The position numbers and the translations under genes were made by a program. This document shows, one piece after another, positions 31,395-41,010 of a stretch of DNA of 64,000 nt. The notes under the pieces are model-generated. The model made no database searches. It was not told the origin of the DNA and saw only the letters and a list, made by a program, of their open reading frames with translations. The stretch is from Saccharofermentans sp. (GTDB lineage: Bacteria; Bacillota; Clostridia; Saccharofermentanales; Saccharofermentanaceae), in assembly GCA_024403715.1 (NCBI GenBank), contig JAKSRJ010000002.1:53201-117200 (forward strand), given 5' to 3'. Within the stretch, counting starts at the first letter, position 1. Each line of letters opens with the position of its first letter.

Positions 31395-31601
31395 TTATTC
31401 TTCATACTCGAGTATATCACCTGGCTGACAATTAAGAACCTCGCATATAGCAGCAAGTGTTGAGAATCTAATCGCGCTTACCTTGCCAGTTTTCATTTTT
31501 GACAGGTTAACATTAGATACGCCAACCTTCTCTGAGAGTTCGTTAAGCGACATCTTCCTGTCAGCCATAACTCGATCTAGTCTAAGAATTATCTTTCCCA
31601 T
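31395..31601 (-). CDS. YozG-like XRE regulator
   Basis: 68 residues from MGKIILRLDRVMADRKMSLN at 31601 (GGGTG six bases before). HTH: LNELSEKVGVSNVNLSKMKT, then CEVLNCQPGDILEY. This short Cro/CI type typically accompanies DUF2975 membrane proteins, and one lies directly upstream. Presumed repressor of its own small operon. Confidence 0.88.
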   Translation of the reverse strand: MGKIILRLDRVMADRKMSLNELSEKVGVSNVNLSKMKTGKVSAIRFSTLAAICEVLNCQPGDILEYEE

Positions 31602-31615
31602 ATCATTCACCCGTC

Positions 31616-32179
31616 TTATAAAGTCTCATCGGATAATCTCTGAAGCTCTTTTCCATAGAGGAAGATATTATAAACACATACAAAGATTACACCTAAGATT
31701 AAAGCAACTGGCATATTAACTGTTAACGCCATCATGATAACGAATGTGATAAAAAGGATTCTTAGATACTTAATAACCTTATCATCAAATGGTGACTCAC
31801 TCTCCAAAATAATCTTAAAAATCTTCTTAAGAAGCCCCATCAAAACTGTTGTTACCACTGCGACTATTAAGCCTGCAAATATATATGTCAAAAGCACATA
31901 AACATATACATAATTATGTGAATCGAAGTATGCCTGCATCGATGGAACACTACTTGTCATCTCAAAGTCTTCAACGTTAATAACCTGTTCTATTACTTCG
32001 CTTACTCCAGAATTTGCAATCTCATCGTTGACTGACTCTGCCTGAGCGATTAACGCTACTGATAAACCGAAGAAGATGATGCTTGATACCAGTGTGATTA
32101 TAAATGCGATATTTGCTACTACGCTTGCAACTTTGCAGCTATTCTTTACCTTCTGAAGTCTTGTTGCTGAAACATCCAT
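31616..32179 (-). CDS. DUF2975-type membrane protein
   Basis: 187 residues with four membrane helices (about 22-45, 95-117, 138-155, 157-175) and a polar extracellular loop between the first two. SPFDDKVIKYLR between helices 2 and 3 is the family hallmark. Function unknown; the pair with a YozG-like HTH regulator (as YoaS/YozG in Bacillus) is conserved in Firmicutes. Confidence 0.8.
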   Translation of the reverse strand: MDVSATRLQKVKNSCKVASVVANIAFIITLVSSIIFFGLSVALIAQAESVNDEIANSGVSEVIEQVINVEDFEMTSSVPSMQAYFDSHNYVYVYVLLTYIFAGLIVAVVTTVLMGLLKKIFKIILESESPFDDKVIKYLRILFITFVIMMALTVNMPVALILGVIFVCVYNIFLYGKELQRLSDETL

Positions 32180-32300
32180 AAAACTGTCCCTCTTTTCATA
32201 TATTCCAAGTTAACCTGCAATATCAGGATACAGTCTCATTTAATTATTGTCAATAACAATTTAACGTTTTTCGTTAAATATTATACGAATATCGTATCAT

Positions 32301-34280
32301 TCAACCCTTCGTCATTCGCTCAATATACTCATCTACAGGCATAGGCTTTGCAAAGTAATAGCCCTGAATTAAGTCACAGCCATTCTTGGCGAGGAACTCT
32401 ACTTGGTCAGCACTCTCGATACCTTCAGCAACAGTTGTCATGCCAAGGCTCTTGGCGAGTTGAATTGTCTCAGATACGATCAAAGAACCACGCTGCTCGT
32501 TTTCTTCTCTACCACGGAAGAAATCCGCATCAATCTTAAGTACATCAAGCTTAAGGTCCTTAAGTGAGTTAAGTGATGAGTAGCCAGCACCGAAGTCATC
32601 CATAGATACCTTAAAGCCCATATTCTTAAGCTTATCTACTGTATTAATAAGAACATCCTTATCTTCAAAGAACGCACTCTCTGTAAGCTCTAGCTCGATT
32701 AATTCCTTAGGAGCGCCTGCGTCATCAACAAGCTTACAGATATGCTCAGCTAAGCCCTCCTGTGTGAAATGCGCACGCGATACGTTAACTGAGATAGGAA
32801 CTACATTACGTCCCTCCTTAACCCACTGTGCCTGAAGCTTGGCAACGCTACTGATCATGAAGTCATCGATATGTGTGATAAAGCCATTCTTCTCAAAGAT
32901 TGGAATAAACTTACCAGGGCCAATGAATCCCTTTTCCTTACTAATCCATCTAATCAAAGCCTCAGCGCCGCCAAGTTTTTCTGACTCGGCATTGTACTTA
33001 GGCTGTAAGTAAACATGTAATTCGCCTTCCTTCAAAGCACGCTCCATGTTCTCTTCTACATATCTCTCCCAGAGCTGCTCTTCTCGTAGGGTCTCATCAA
33101 ACCACGCGATTTTCTCTGCGTTATTAGGCTGGATATTTTTTCTTGCTAGGCTCGCATTGCTATAAATGGCATCAATCTTCTCTCCATATCTAGCCTCGCA
33201 GATACCTGCTACAAAATCAACCTTATGAGGAGCTAAAACCTTAATAAGATCTGCCTTAAGCTTTGATACTCTGCTATTAACTTTCTCTACAGAATCCATT
33301 AATAAAAGCAATGAGAACTCAGCTTCAGAGTATCTAGCAAAAAGTTCCTTACGCTTGTTAAGAGATACCTTAATAACCGCATTAATACGCTCGATAACAT
33401 CTTCACCAGAAGCCGCACCATAGCAAGCGCAGAAGCTTTGATATCTCTCCATACGTAGACTTACCATGGCATACTTCTTACCATTACGCTTAGTCTTCTT
33501 AACCATGCCTTCGCCGTGGTTCTCAAAATAAAGCCAGTTTCTACCACCTGTGATTGGATCATAGTACAAAAGTCTTGCTGACTTTTTCTGGTTAACCATA
33601 CTTACAATCAAAGTAATTATGTAAAGAATCAATGGGATTGCTACCATAAGGCCCATGATTGTAATTACAGCTACCATATAAAACACATCTTTGACTCTAA
33701 GAATGATGTCAGAACTATCGTAAAGAGTATATCTACCATCCTTAAGAGGCTGAACTAACCATGCATGGAATGTAATCATATCGCGATTTAAAGCGCCTGG
33801 ATTGGTAAAATCGCCAAAATTAATATTCTCTAACGCTCCAAAAAATACATCTGAAAGATCAATCTCAGAGTCTTCAAACATATCAGAAGTTGGAGCTCCA
33901 TTAATGCTATCAAAATAAGCCTTTTGCTCTCCAAAACCAAATGTCACGTAATTATCGAGGTTAATCTCTCGATTAGGAGTTACGATAAACTCATCTGTCT
34001 CATTATCGAGAATACCGTAATCTTCAGTCTCCCAATCATAAAGAGTTATAGTGAAATCTTCTCCGTCATCAGGAAGCTGGCTCTCGATAAAGTTAGCAAA
34101 TTTCTGCGTCGATGCTACTTCGGCATCAATACGGTCACCTACTACATAGATAAGAAAAACCTCTATAAACGCAGCTGCCATAACCCCAATAAGAGTCACA
34201 AATATCAGCAGCATAATAATATGAGGTACTACTGATATTCTCTTAAGTTTATTAACCTTTTTCTGATTACTCTTCTTCAT
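32301..34280 (-). CDS. c-di-GMP phosphodiesterase, EAL with degenerate GGDEF
   Basis: 659 residues. Membrane helix at about 20-45, extracytoplasmic sensor (about 46-200), second helix (about 205-230), GGDEF-like domain (about 240-385) in which the signature is replaced by YSEAEF, then a full EAL domain: GGAEALIRW, NVSRAHF, ELELTESAFF, DDFGAGYSS and VAEGIES. The EAL part has the metal and catalytic residues expected of an active phosphodiesterase; the GGDEF part probably only senses GTP or dimerises. Translated directly behind a membrane gene (2-base gap), so both likely share an operon. Confidence 0.93.
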   Translation of the reverse strand: MKKSNQKKVNKLKRISVVPHIIMLLIFVTLIGVMAAAFIEVFLIYVVGDRIDAEVASTQKFANFIESQLPDDGEDFTITLYDWETEDYGILDNETDEFIVTPNREINLDNYVTFGFGEQKAYFDSINGAPTSDMFEDSEIDLSDVFFGALENINFGDFTNPGALNRDMITFHAWLVQPLKDGRYTLYDSSDIILRVKDVFYMVAVITIMGLMVAIPLILYIITLIVSMVNQKKSARLLYYDPITGGRNWLYFENHGEGMVKKTKRNGKKYAMVSLRMERYQSFCACYGAASGEDVIERINAVIKVSLNKRKELFARYSEAEFSLLLLMDSVEKVNSRVSKLKADLIKVLAPHKVDFVAGICEARYGEKIDAIYSNASLARKNIQPNNAEKIAWFDETLREEQLWERYVEENMERALKEGELHVYLQPKYNAESEKLGGAEALIRWISKEKGFIGPGKFIPIFEKNGFITHIDDFMISSVAKLQAQWVKEGRNVVPISVNVSRAHFTQEGLAEHICKLVDDAGAPKELIELELTESAFFEDKDVLINTVDKLKNMGFKVSMDDFGAGYSSLNSLKDLKLDVLKIDADFFRGREENEQRGSLIVSETIQLAKSLGMTTVAEGIESADQVEFLAKNGCDLIQGYYFAKPMPVDEYIERMTKG

Positions 34281-34281
34281 A

Positions 34282-34824
34282 TCATTCCACCGTCTGTTGC
34301 TCTTCTAACTTTTTCTTCTTCTCTCGCTTAATCTCACGACGAACCACCGTCACACCAAGAATTAAGCCACCTACTTCGCCTATGATTCCTACTACTATGC
34401 CTGCGACACTATCTAAGAAAAAGAATGGCAAACTATAACCCATCACCGCGAAAGGTATAAGTAATATAAACATCCAGCCAGTAATATTTCCAAATACCTT
34501 AGCATGCTTACTTGGCTTTCCGTCTTTACCAACTGACATTGCGGCAAGCATATAACCTACTGAACAAACCATAAATGCGATTACCGTGACATTACCAACT
34601 ATAAGCTGGGAAATCTCATCGCTTGTTAAATATCTTTGATCCAAAGCTTCAGTGAGCATATTATTCATTAGCCATGCGCCACCGATACTTAGAATAAGCA
34701 AGAATATCGATATACCAGACAAAAGCCTTTTGAGGAATCGCATTCCAAAAGAGACTACAAGCATTGCGACTAATGCCCACACGATTGGGCGGAACAAAGC
34801 TACAATAAAATGAACTGCTCCCAT
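34282..34824 (-). CDS. Membrane hypothetical protein (180 aa)
   Basis: Five hydrophobic stretches (about 8-25, 33-50, 75-95, 112-133, 138-158), an acidic loop after the second, and a strongly basic tail (RREIKREKKKKLEEQ). No family recognised. It lies between the MATE gene (17-base gap) and the EAL gene (1-base gap), which suggests a role as a partner of the EAL protein. Confidence 0.75.
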   Translation of the reverse strand: MGAVHFIVALFRPIVWALVAMLVVSFGMRFLKRLLSGISIFLLILSIGGAWLMNNMLTEALDQRYLTSDEISQLIVGNVTVIAFMVCSVGYMLAAMSVGKDGKPSKHAKVFGNITGWMFILLIPFAVMGYSLPFFFLDSVAGIVVGIIGEVGGLILGVTVVRREIKREKKKKLEEQQTVE

Positions 34825-34841
34825 ACTTAACCCTCAATATC

Positions 34842-36200
34842 CTATACTTTTTTCCATCTACCAGATAGATAGAAAGTACCGCCTATTAATAGTGGTACGA
34901 ATCCCGCTATAGCATCGCCCATCCAGAAGCCCTGTGGACCAAGGCCCATCGCCCAGCCGAGCAAATAAGCGATACCGATACGACCGATTATTCCGTCGAT
35001 TATAGCGACTGCTAGGTTCAATTTCGAGTTGCCAGAGCCGTTAATAATCGCGAATGCAAACGTTCTTGTAGCAGCACCATAAGCACCAATAATACTTGGC
35101 ATAATTATAATGCCCGCGTGAGTTACAATCTCCATATCAGACGTAAATAGCTCAAATATGATACTAGGGTTAGTAACCAAAGCTACTACATAGACCGAAT
35201 CTAGAATAAACGCAGATATGAATGCATAGAACAAAATCCTAGGAATACGATGATACTTCTTAGCGCCTAAGTTCTGACCTACCATGGAGCCTGCCGCAGT
35301 AGATAGAGAGTTACTTAAGATACCTACCATCATGTTAAGCTTATTCAAAATACCTGCACATGCGGATGCGATAACACCAAAGGAGTTAACCCAGGCAGCA
35401 ACTACAGTCATGGAGATACTAATCGCCGCAGACTGCAAAGCCATAGGGATTCCGAGTGCACTGAGATTTTTAATAGTAGGTACATCAGGAATAAAGCTTT
35501 CCTTTTTAAAGTCAAAGCCGAAGCTTTCCTTATTACGATATAAGTAGAATAAAGCGTACAAGAAGCTAAATGCCTGACCAATTACAGTAGCCATAGCAGC
35601 GCCTCTAACTTCAAACTTCAAAACTGCTACAAATAAAATATCTAAGATAATATTCATAACAGACGCTATAGCTACAAACATGAATGGTCGCTTAGAATCA
35701 CCCATACCACGCATAATCGCACTTACGATGTTATAGCCATAGATAAAAATGAGTCCTGCCATACAAATTAGGGTGTAATCCATCGTATATGCATACGCTT
35801 CATCAGGTGTGTTTACCCAGTGCAAAAGCGAGTCTCTTAAGAAGAAACAAATAATCGAGATAACAACAGACAAAGACAAAAGCAAGGAGAACATGGTACC
35901 AATAGTTTTACGTACTCCATCCATGTTCTTCTTACCTACATCTCTAGCGATAATAATCTGGCCAGCAGACGAGAATCCCATAACTACAAAGTTAAGAATT
36001 CCTAGAATATTACCGCCAGTAGCTACAGCGGACATACCTGTACCGCCAATAACCTGACCTACAACTACCATGTCTACGATATTGTAGATAGCCTGAAGTG
36101 CATTAGATATAAACAATGGCGTAGCAAACTTCAAAAGCAGCTTAGGAACGCTACCTTCTGTTAAGTCTGTTACCATTGTCTTTTGTCTGTTATCTGACAT
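34842..36200 (-). CDS. MATE family efflux transporter
   Basis: 452 residues, 12 membrane helices. Begins with the typical NorM/DinF-like clostridial start (DLTEGSVPKLLLKFATPLF), a first-helix SNALQAIYNIVDMVVVGQVI, a half-repeat in helix 7-8 LGIPMALQSAAISISMTVV and GQNLGAKK. Exports cationic drugs or metabolites against sodium or protons. First gene of the likely MATE - membrane protein - EAL operon. Confidence 0.93.
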   Translation of the reverse strand: MSDNRQKTMVTDLTEGSVPKLLLKFATPLFISNALQAIYNIVDMVVVGQVIGGTGMSAVATGGNILGILNFVVMGFSSAGQIIIARDVGKKNMDGVRKTIGTMFSLLLSLSVVISIICFFLRDSLLHWVNTPDEAYAYTMDYTLICMAGLIFIYGYNIVSAIMRGMGDSKRPFMFVAIASVMNIILDILFVAVLKFEVRGAAMATVIGQAFSFLYALFYLYRNKESFGFDFKKESFIPDVPTIKNLSALGIPMALQSAAISISMTVVAAWVNSFGVIASACAGILNKLNMMVGILSNSLSTAAGSMVGQNLGAKKYHRIPRILFYAFISAFILDSVYVVALVTNPSIIFELFTSDMEIVTHAGIIIMPSIIGAYGAATRTFAFAIINGSGNSKLNLAVAIIDGIIGRIGIAYLLGWAMGLGPQGFWMGDAIAGFVPLLIGGTFYLSGRWKKV

Positions 36201-36215
36201 TTAAAAATCTCTACC

Positions 36216-38492
36216 TTAGATGTTATTTAACTTATCTACCAACTCATTAAGATCAGCAAGAGTAGTCTTACCATTACTGAAGTTAAGCATTCCACGAAGT
36301 GGCAAGTATCTAATCATAGCGTCCATCATCTCCTTAGACATTGCTTCAGCTGTAGCAGAATCTTCGCTACTAGAATTAGTGTCAGTAAAGAAATCTAGCT
36401 TAAAGTATGGTTTTGCAATCTCATAAGCTACTGGATCTTCCTGGATATCCATAACAGCAGAATCGAGTGAATACTTAACTGGAATTCTAACTGTGGACTC
36501 TACATAGATTTTCTCCTCGAGCACGATATCTCTTGAAGACTTACCGATACGAATGTTAAAGTCACCAGACTCTACGTGCCAATCGTGAATCTTAGTATTG
36601 TAGTAAGCAAATGCACGCTTATTAAGCTTAAACTCTACAGTCTTTGTCTCCCCTGGCATGAGGTCAATCTTCTCAAATCCACGAAGCTCGTTAATTGGAC
36701 GAAGTACCTTGCTCTCGACATCATTAACATAAAGCTGAACTACTTCCTTACCAGCAACTGCGCCAATGTTTTTAACATCGACTGTAACGATAACCTCATC
36801 TGTATCCTTCATAGAAGTCTTATTAAGCTTTAAGTTACTGTACTCAAACTCTGTATAAGATAGACCAAATCCAAATGGGAAAAGGACATCCATGTTCTTC
36901 TTATCGTAGTAGCGGTATCCGACAAATACGCCCTCAGCATAATTAACCTCGTTACCCTCACCTGGGAAAGAGATATAAGATGGGTTATCCTCATACTTAA
37001 GTGGGAATGTCTCAGGAAGCTTACCGCTTGGATTAACCTTACCAAAGAGGATATCTACTACAGCTGCTCCAGAAGCTTCGCCAGATAAGTAAGCTTCAAG
37101 CACGCCGTTAACCTTAGAAAGCCAAGGCATCTCGATTGGTGAACCATTATGAAGTACTACGATTACGTTCTTTTGAACCTCACAAACCTTATCGATAAGC
37201 TCTAACTGATTCTTAGGCATCTTCATATCAGGTCTGTCAAAACTCTCAGACTCGATTACATCTGGAAGACCTGCAAAGATTACTGTTACGTCTGAATTCT
37301 TAGCTACTTCAATTGCTTCCTTAAGCATAGCTTCATCAGTAGCGTCTACCTTATCATTAAAGCCCTGAGCGTATGCTACATCACAAATATTAGCTACAGC
37401 ATCCATAGCACTTGTTACCTTACGGCAGTTGATGTGTGAGCTTCCACCACCCTGGAATCTTGGCTTACTTGCATACTGACCTACGAAAGCAATCTTCTTA
37501 TCACTACTCAAAGGTAAGATACCATCATTTTTAAGAAGAACCATAGTCTCCTTAGCAATCTCATGAGCTACCTCATGGTCAGCATCTAAGTCCCAAACAG
37601 CATTAGGATTCTTACCTTCTTCGAACTTATAAACAATATTAAGAATTCTCTCTACCGCTGTATCAACTACGCTTTCATCTAAGTTTCCATTCTTAACAGC
37701 CTCTACGATAAGCTTATCGTTCTCACCATTAGATGTTGGCATCTCGAGGTCCATACCAGCCTTAAGCTCAGCTACTCTATCGTTAACTGCACCCCAGTCA
37801 CTCATTACATAACCGTCAAAGCCCCACTCACCGCGAAGAACGTCAGTTAAGTACTCTTTACACTCTGTAGCGTGAACTCCGTTAACCTTGTTATAAGAAG
37901 CCATGATTGTCCAAGGCTTACTCTTAACAACAGCCCCTTCGAAAGCTGCCAAATAAATCTCACGAAGTGTTCTCTCATCAATATTTGAAGAACATGTCAT
38001 TCTTCGATGCTCCTGGTTATTAGCGAGGAAGTGCTTAGCAGAAGTACCAACTCCACCAGCCTGAACACCAGCAATCAAGCTACCAGCCATCTCACCTGCT
38101 ACAAGTGGATCTTCTGAATAATACTCAAAGTTACGGCCACAAACTGGACTTCTTTTAATATTCATTGCAGGTCCTAAGAGTACGCTAACTCCTTCAGCCT
38201 GACATTCATTAGCAAGAGTTCTACCCATCATGTTAATCAAATCTCTATTGAAGGAAGCTGCAGTACCACAACCAGCCGGGAAACAAACCGCCTTGATACT
38301 CTCATTCACACCTAAGTGATCAGCCTTATCATCCTGCTTGCGAAGTCCGTGTGGGCCATCAGAAACCATAGATGCTGGGATACCGAGTCTATCAATTTTT
38401 TCTGTATGCCAGAAATCGTATCCTGAGCAAAGTGAAGCTTTTTCCTCTAGTGTCATTTGTGAGATGAGATTTTTGATTTCAAGCGAAGTCAT
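36216..38492 (-). CDS. GH3 beta-glucosidase
   Basis: 758 residues from MTSLEIKNLISQM at 38492 (AAAGGAAC upstream); upstream codons to 38540 lack a ribosome site. Domains: (alpha/beta)8 with KHFLANNQEHRR and the nucleophile motif YVMSDWGAVNDR; alpha/beta sandwich with FQGGGSSHIN; fibronectin-III-like C-terminus (KNIGAVAGKEVVQLYVND); and an extra C-terminal helix region to 774. No signal peptide, so it splits imported beta-glucosides or xylosides in the cytosol. Confidence 0.94.
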   Translation of the reverse strand: MTSLEIKNLISQMTLEEKASLCSGYDFWHTEKIDRLGIPASMVSDGPHGLRKQDDKADHLGVNESIKAVCFPAGCGTAASFNRDLINMMGRTLANECQAEGVSVLLGPAMNIKRSPVCGRNFEYYSEDPLVAGEMAGSLIAGVQAGGVGTSAKHFLANNQEHRRMTCSSNIDERTLREIYLAAFEGAVVKSKPWTIMASYNKVNGVHATECKEYLTDVLRGEWGFDGYVMSDWGAVNDRVAELKAGMDLEMPTSNGENDKLIVEAVKNGNLDESVVDTAVERILNIVYKFEEGKNPNAVWDLDADHEVAHEIAKETMVLLKNDGILPLSSDKKIAFVGQYASKPRFQGGGSSHINCRKVTSAMDAVANICDVAYAQGFNDKVDATDEAMLKEAIEVAKNSDVTVIFAGLPDVIESESFDRPDMKMPKNQLELIDKVCEVQKNVIVVLHNGSPIEMPWLSKVNGVLEAYLSGEASGAAVVDILFGKVNPSGKLPETFPLKYEDNPSYISFPGEGNEVNYAEGVFVGYRYYDKKNMDVLFPFGFGLSYTEFEYSNLKLNKTSMKDTDEVIVTVDVKNIGAVAGKEVVQLYVNDVESKVLRPINELRGFEKIDLMPGETKTVEFKLNKRAFAYYNTKIHDWHVESGDFNIRIGKSSRDIVLEEKIYVESTVRIPVKYSLDSAVMDIQEDPVAYEIAKPYFKLDFFTDTNSSSEDSATAEAMSKEMMDAMIRYLPLRGMLNFSNGKTTLADLNELVDKLNNI

Positions 38493-38561
38493 AGTCGTGT
38501 TCCTTTCGAGAGGCTTAATAATAATAAATAATAGTATCATTCAAAAATAAGCCTGTCACCA

Positions 38562-38590
38562 AATAAAAATGGCCATCTCGTGATGGCCAT
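38562..38590 (-). terminator. Terminator of 24-aa microORF
   Basis: ATGGCCATC / GATGGCCAT stem; read on the minus strand it is followed by TTTTTATTT. Lies 33 bases after the microORF stop. Confidence 0.85.
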
Positions 38591-38622
38591 CGGAATCTCT
38601 ATTTAAGAAGCAGTGTCTTCGA

Positions 38623-38697
38623 TTAATGCTTGAAGAAGTACTTCAATACCTCAATAAGATTCATCTCCTGGATGTTCATAAATGGAATGTAGTTCAT
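38623..38697 (-). CDS. MicroORF, 24 aa
   Basis: The peptide starts MNYIPFMNIQEMNLIEVL and ends KYFFKH; three Met, amphipathic helix character, no membrane span of full length. ATG eight bases after TAGGAGG. It has the shared leader upstream and a terminator downstream. It sits immediately behind a diguanylate cyclase gene. Function unknown. Confidence 0.6.
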   Translation of the reverse strand: MNYIPFMNIQEMNLIEVLKYFFKH

Positions 38698-38703
38698 GTT
38701 TTT

Positions 38704-38778
38704 GTCCTCCTAAAATTTGTTTTTGTTTTTTGTTTATGAGGTAAGTATAAAAACATGAGCGTTGCAGAACCGTTGTAC
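38704..38778 (-). promoter_or_regulatory. Conserved microORF leader (minus strand, 38.7 kb)
   Basis: ACAACGGTTCTGCAACGCTC, then TTTTTATACTTACCTCAT, then AAACAAAAAACAAAAACAAA and AGGAGG. It begins 13 bases after the stop of the diguanylate cyclase. Confidence 0.75.
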
Positions 38779-38790
38779 TACAAAAAATTT

Positions 38791-39864
38791 TTATCTTCTT
38801 CTGTCAATTCCATTATTTTTATAGTAAGCGGCCTTATTCTCATACATCTTCTTGTCGGCCATTTTCTCGATTTCTTCCATAGCTACATTAGGATTTTCTT
38901 CACAGCAGACAATTCCTACCGCGATTGCCATCTTCTCTGTAAGTGGGTTATTAGATTGAGCTATGCATTTACTAAGTTTTTCTTCAAAGCCACGAGAATC
39001 TTCTACGGAACAATGAAGAAGTGCCGTGAACTCATCGCCACCAGTTCTGAAGATATGACCATACTGACCTACCGCGTCAGTAATAACCGCAGCTGCTGCT
39101 CGAATATAATCGTCACCCGCAGCATGGCCTAGCTGGTCGTTAATCTTCTTAAGACCATTAACGTCCATAGCGACTAACACGAGATCTCCCGCCTTAGTGC
39201 TGTCTGTATAAAGATTCATCTCATCGTAGTAAGCTCGACGGTTAAATACCCCAGTCAAAGCATCAGTCTGAAGAATAGTCTCCAGTTTACGTCTTTGATT
39301 ATCATATGTAGAAATATAAATAATGAGCATTGCAGTAAGGCATACGCATACTACTGTAAAGGATTGAATAACATCGTAAAAAGCAGCATTCTCACCTACA
39401 AGCTGAGTTACAGACTTAGGGTAATTATGCTCAACTATCATACAAAGCATATCTTCAACAACAGTTAGTATTACCATCAAAACTCGCATTCTGCCATTAG
39501 ACATCAGGCAAGCAACAACGACACTGAAGATAAACCAGATAATCATTCCACTATTAATACCACCAGCCGTAAAATACATCCACGGCACAGCTAAGTTGGC
39601 ACAGCCTATAATCATGATTGTTGTTGATAATTCGTAATTCTTCTTAACGTGGCTTATATACAAACTAATAAAGCTCATTACAAAAAGAATGAAGTTAGGA
39701 ACCATCGAAGCAATTGTCTGCTTCAATAAAATCATACAAATAGTTCCAATAAAGCACGCAATAAATGATGTATACTCAAGGAAATACATCATTCTGATAC
39801 GTATATCTATAGACTGGTCATTAAAATAACCAATCATGTGCTTATATAAAAATCTAGAGTTCAT
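38791..39864 (-). CDS. Membrane diguanylate cyclase
   Basis: 357 residues from MNSRFLYKHMIGYFND at 39864 (GGAG seven bases before). Six hydrophobic segments up to about residue 190, then a GGDEF domain: TDALTGVFNRRAYYDEM, AMDVNGLKKINDQLGH and the intact motif FRTGGDEFTALL. Makes c-di-GMP. No RxxD inhibitory site is visible at the usual place five residues ahead of the signature. The shared microORF leader starts right after its stop. Confidence 0.93.
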   Translation of the reverse strand: MNSRFLYKHMIGYFNDQSIDIRIRMMYFLEYTSFIACFIGTICMILLKQTIASMVPNFILFVMSFISLYISHVKKNYELSTTIMIIGCANLAVPWMYFTAGGINSGMIIWFIFSVVVACLMSNGRMRVLMVILTVVEDMLCMIVEHNYPKSVTQLVGENAAFYDVIQSFTVVCVCLTAMLIIYISTYDNQRRKLETILQTDALTGVFNRRAYYDEMNLYTDSTKAGDLVLVAMDVNGLKKINDQLGHAAGDDYIRAAAAVITDAVGQYGHIFRTGGDEFTALLHCSVEDSRGFEEKLSKCIAQSNNPLTEKMAIAVGIVCCEENPNVAMEEIEKMADKKMYENKAAYYKNNGIDRRR

Positions 39865-39876
39865 GCCCCACTCCAA

Positions 39877-40048
39877 AACTCATATGACTATTGCAAGATT
39901 GATTATACAGATAACATACTTTCTACTTCTTGAATGAAGTGTTAATAGATATTCAATAAACTAAGTATCAAGAAGCTGAATAGGTACCCATGTAAGCTGT
40001 GAAGAAAAATTTTCTTCTCTTAAAATTCTTTACTTTTCTACTCCTACA
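39877..40048. other. Intergenic region with small AT palindrome
   Basis: GAAGAAAA / TTTTCTTC near 40001-40020 could end the gene at 40049 but has no clear T tract. Otherwise nothing seen. Confidence 0.35.
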
Positions 40049-40741
40049 CTAACCTTTGATCTCATTCAAATAGAACTTATCTGAACTATTCTCGCCCGTT
40101 AAGTGTATATAACTAATCCCAAAATCCTTGGCGCCCTTAACATCTGAGCCAATACTGTCGCCAATCATCACGGCACCCTCTTTGCTAAGTCCAAACTTCT
40201 CAAAAAGCGCATTATACAAATAAGTCTCAGGCTTCATGCAACCGTAATCACTGCTCATTATGATTCCGTCCACCTTAGACTCCATATCAAACATAGTCAT
40301 CTCAGGCCAAGTGTATGAACGCTGAGCATTACTTAGTATGTATAGCTTCTTTCCATTGTCGCGTAGTGCCTTAAGATACTCATCGACACCTGGATAGAGC
40401 TTAATATACTCTCTCGTACACTCTCGAAAGGCATACGCTATCTCATACAAGATCTCATCATCAAGTACGCCATTTCCGTACTTTTCAAAAATATCTCTAT
40501 AGACATCAATGATATCGACCTCAGGATACATAAACCCACGATTACTAGTAATATTTTTACGATACTCCTTATCCATGGCAAAGAATTCTTCCATGAACAC
40601 TTTACTTCCTAGATGCTTGATTCCCTTATCATCCAAGACCTTAAGCCATTTATCCCAATACTCAGTCGACTTCTCATCGTTATAAGAATCAAGAAGTGTA
40701 CCATAGTAATCAAAAATATAAGTACTGTAATTTAGATTCAT
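40049..40741 (-). CDS. HAD-superfamily hydrolase
   Basis: 230 residues, YjjG/phosphoglycolate-phosphatase-like. Motif I FDYYGTLLDS (nucleophile Asp, second Asp replaced by Tyr as in several subgroups), motif II YILSNAQ, motif III with KPETYLYN and motif IV MIGDSIGSDVKGA. Cap domain of helices between I and II. Cytosolic phosphatase of unknown substrate. ATG after GAGGTCTCT. The 49-aa microORF lies on the same strand, just upstream. Confidence 0.88.
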   Translation of the reverse strand: MNLNYSTYIFDYYGTLLDSYNDEKSTEYWDKWLKVLDDKGIKHLGSKVFMEEFFAMDKEYRKNITSNRGFMYPEVDIIDVYRDIFEKYGNGVLDDEILYEIAYAFRECTREYIKLYPGVDEYLKALRDNGKKLYILSNAQRSYTWPEMTMFDMESKVDGIIMSSDYGCMKPETYLYNALFEKFGLSKEGAVMIGDSIGSDVKGAKDFGISYIHLTGENSSDKFYLNEIKG

Positions 40742-40790
40742 AGAGACCTCACTTTTAAGTAATTATATCAAACGTGAGGACAATACTTTA

Positions 40791-40940
40791 TTAGTTAAAT
40801 CTATAAGTTGTTCTTTTTACTGGTGCAAATACCATGTTAAGAAAAGTTACCATAATATCTCTAAGCTTCTGAGAAAAGATAACTCCAACGCAAGCTGCGT
40901 CAAATAAAATAACTAGACCGAAAAAAATTACTGTAAACAT
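40791..40940 (-). CDS. MicroORF, 49 aa membrane peptide
   Basis: Starts MFTVIFFGLVILFDAACVGV, one membrane helix with an Asp and Cys inside, then an amphipathic second segment and a basic end KRTTYRFN. ATG eight bases after AAAGGAG. Shared leader upstream. No terminator is evident before the HAD gene 49 bases downstream, so they may be cotranscribed. Like its sibling at 38623, it directly follows a GGDEF gene. Confidence 0.6.
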   Translation of the reverse strand: MFTVIFFGLVILFDAACVGVIFSQKLRDIMVTFLNMVFAPVKRTTYRFN

Positions 40941-40948
40941 GTTGTGTT

Positions 40949-41010
40949 CTCCTTTGTTTTTTGTTTATGAGCCAAGTATAGGAGAACCGCCGTTGCAGAA
41001 CTGTTGTAGT
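40949..41010 (-). promoter_or_regulatory. Conserved microORF leader (minus strand, 41 kb)
   Basis: CAACAGTTCTGCAACGGCGG, TTCTCCTATACTTGGCTCAT, AAACAAAAAACAAAGGAG. It starts at the base next to the stop of the GH16-LacI-GGDEF gene. Confidence 0.75.
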
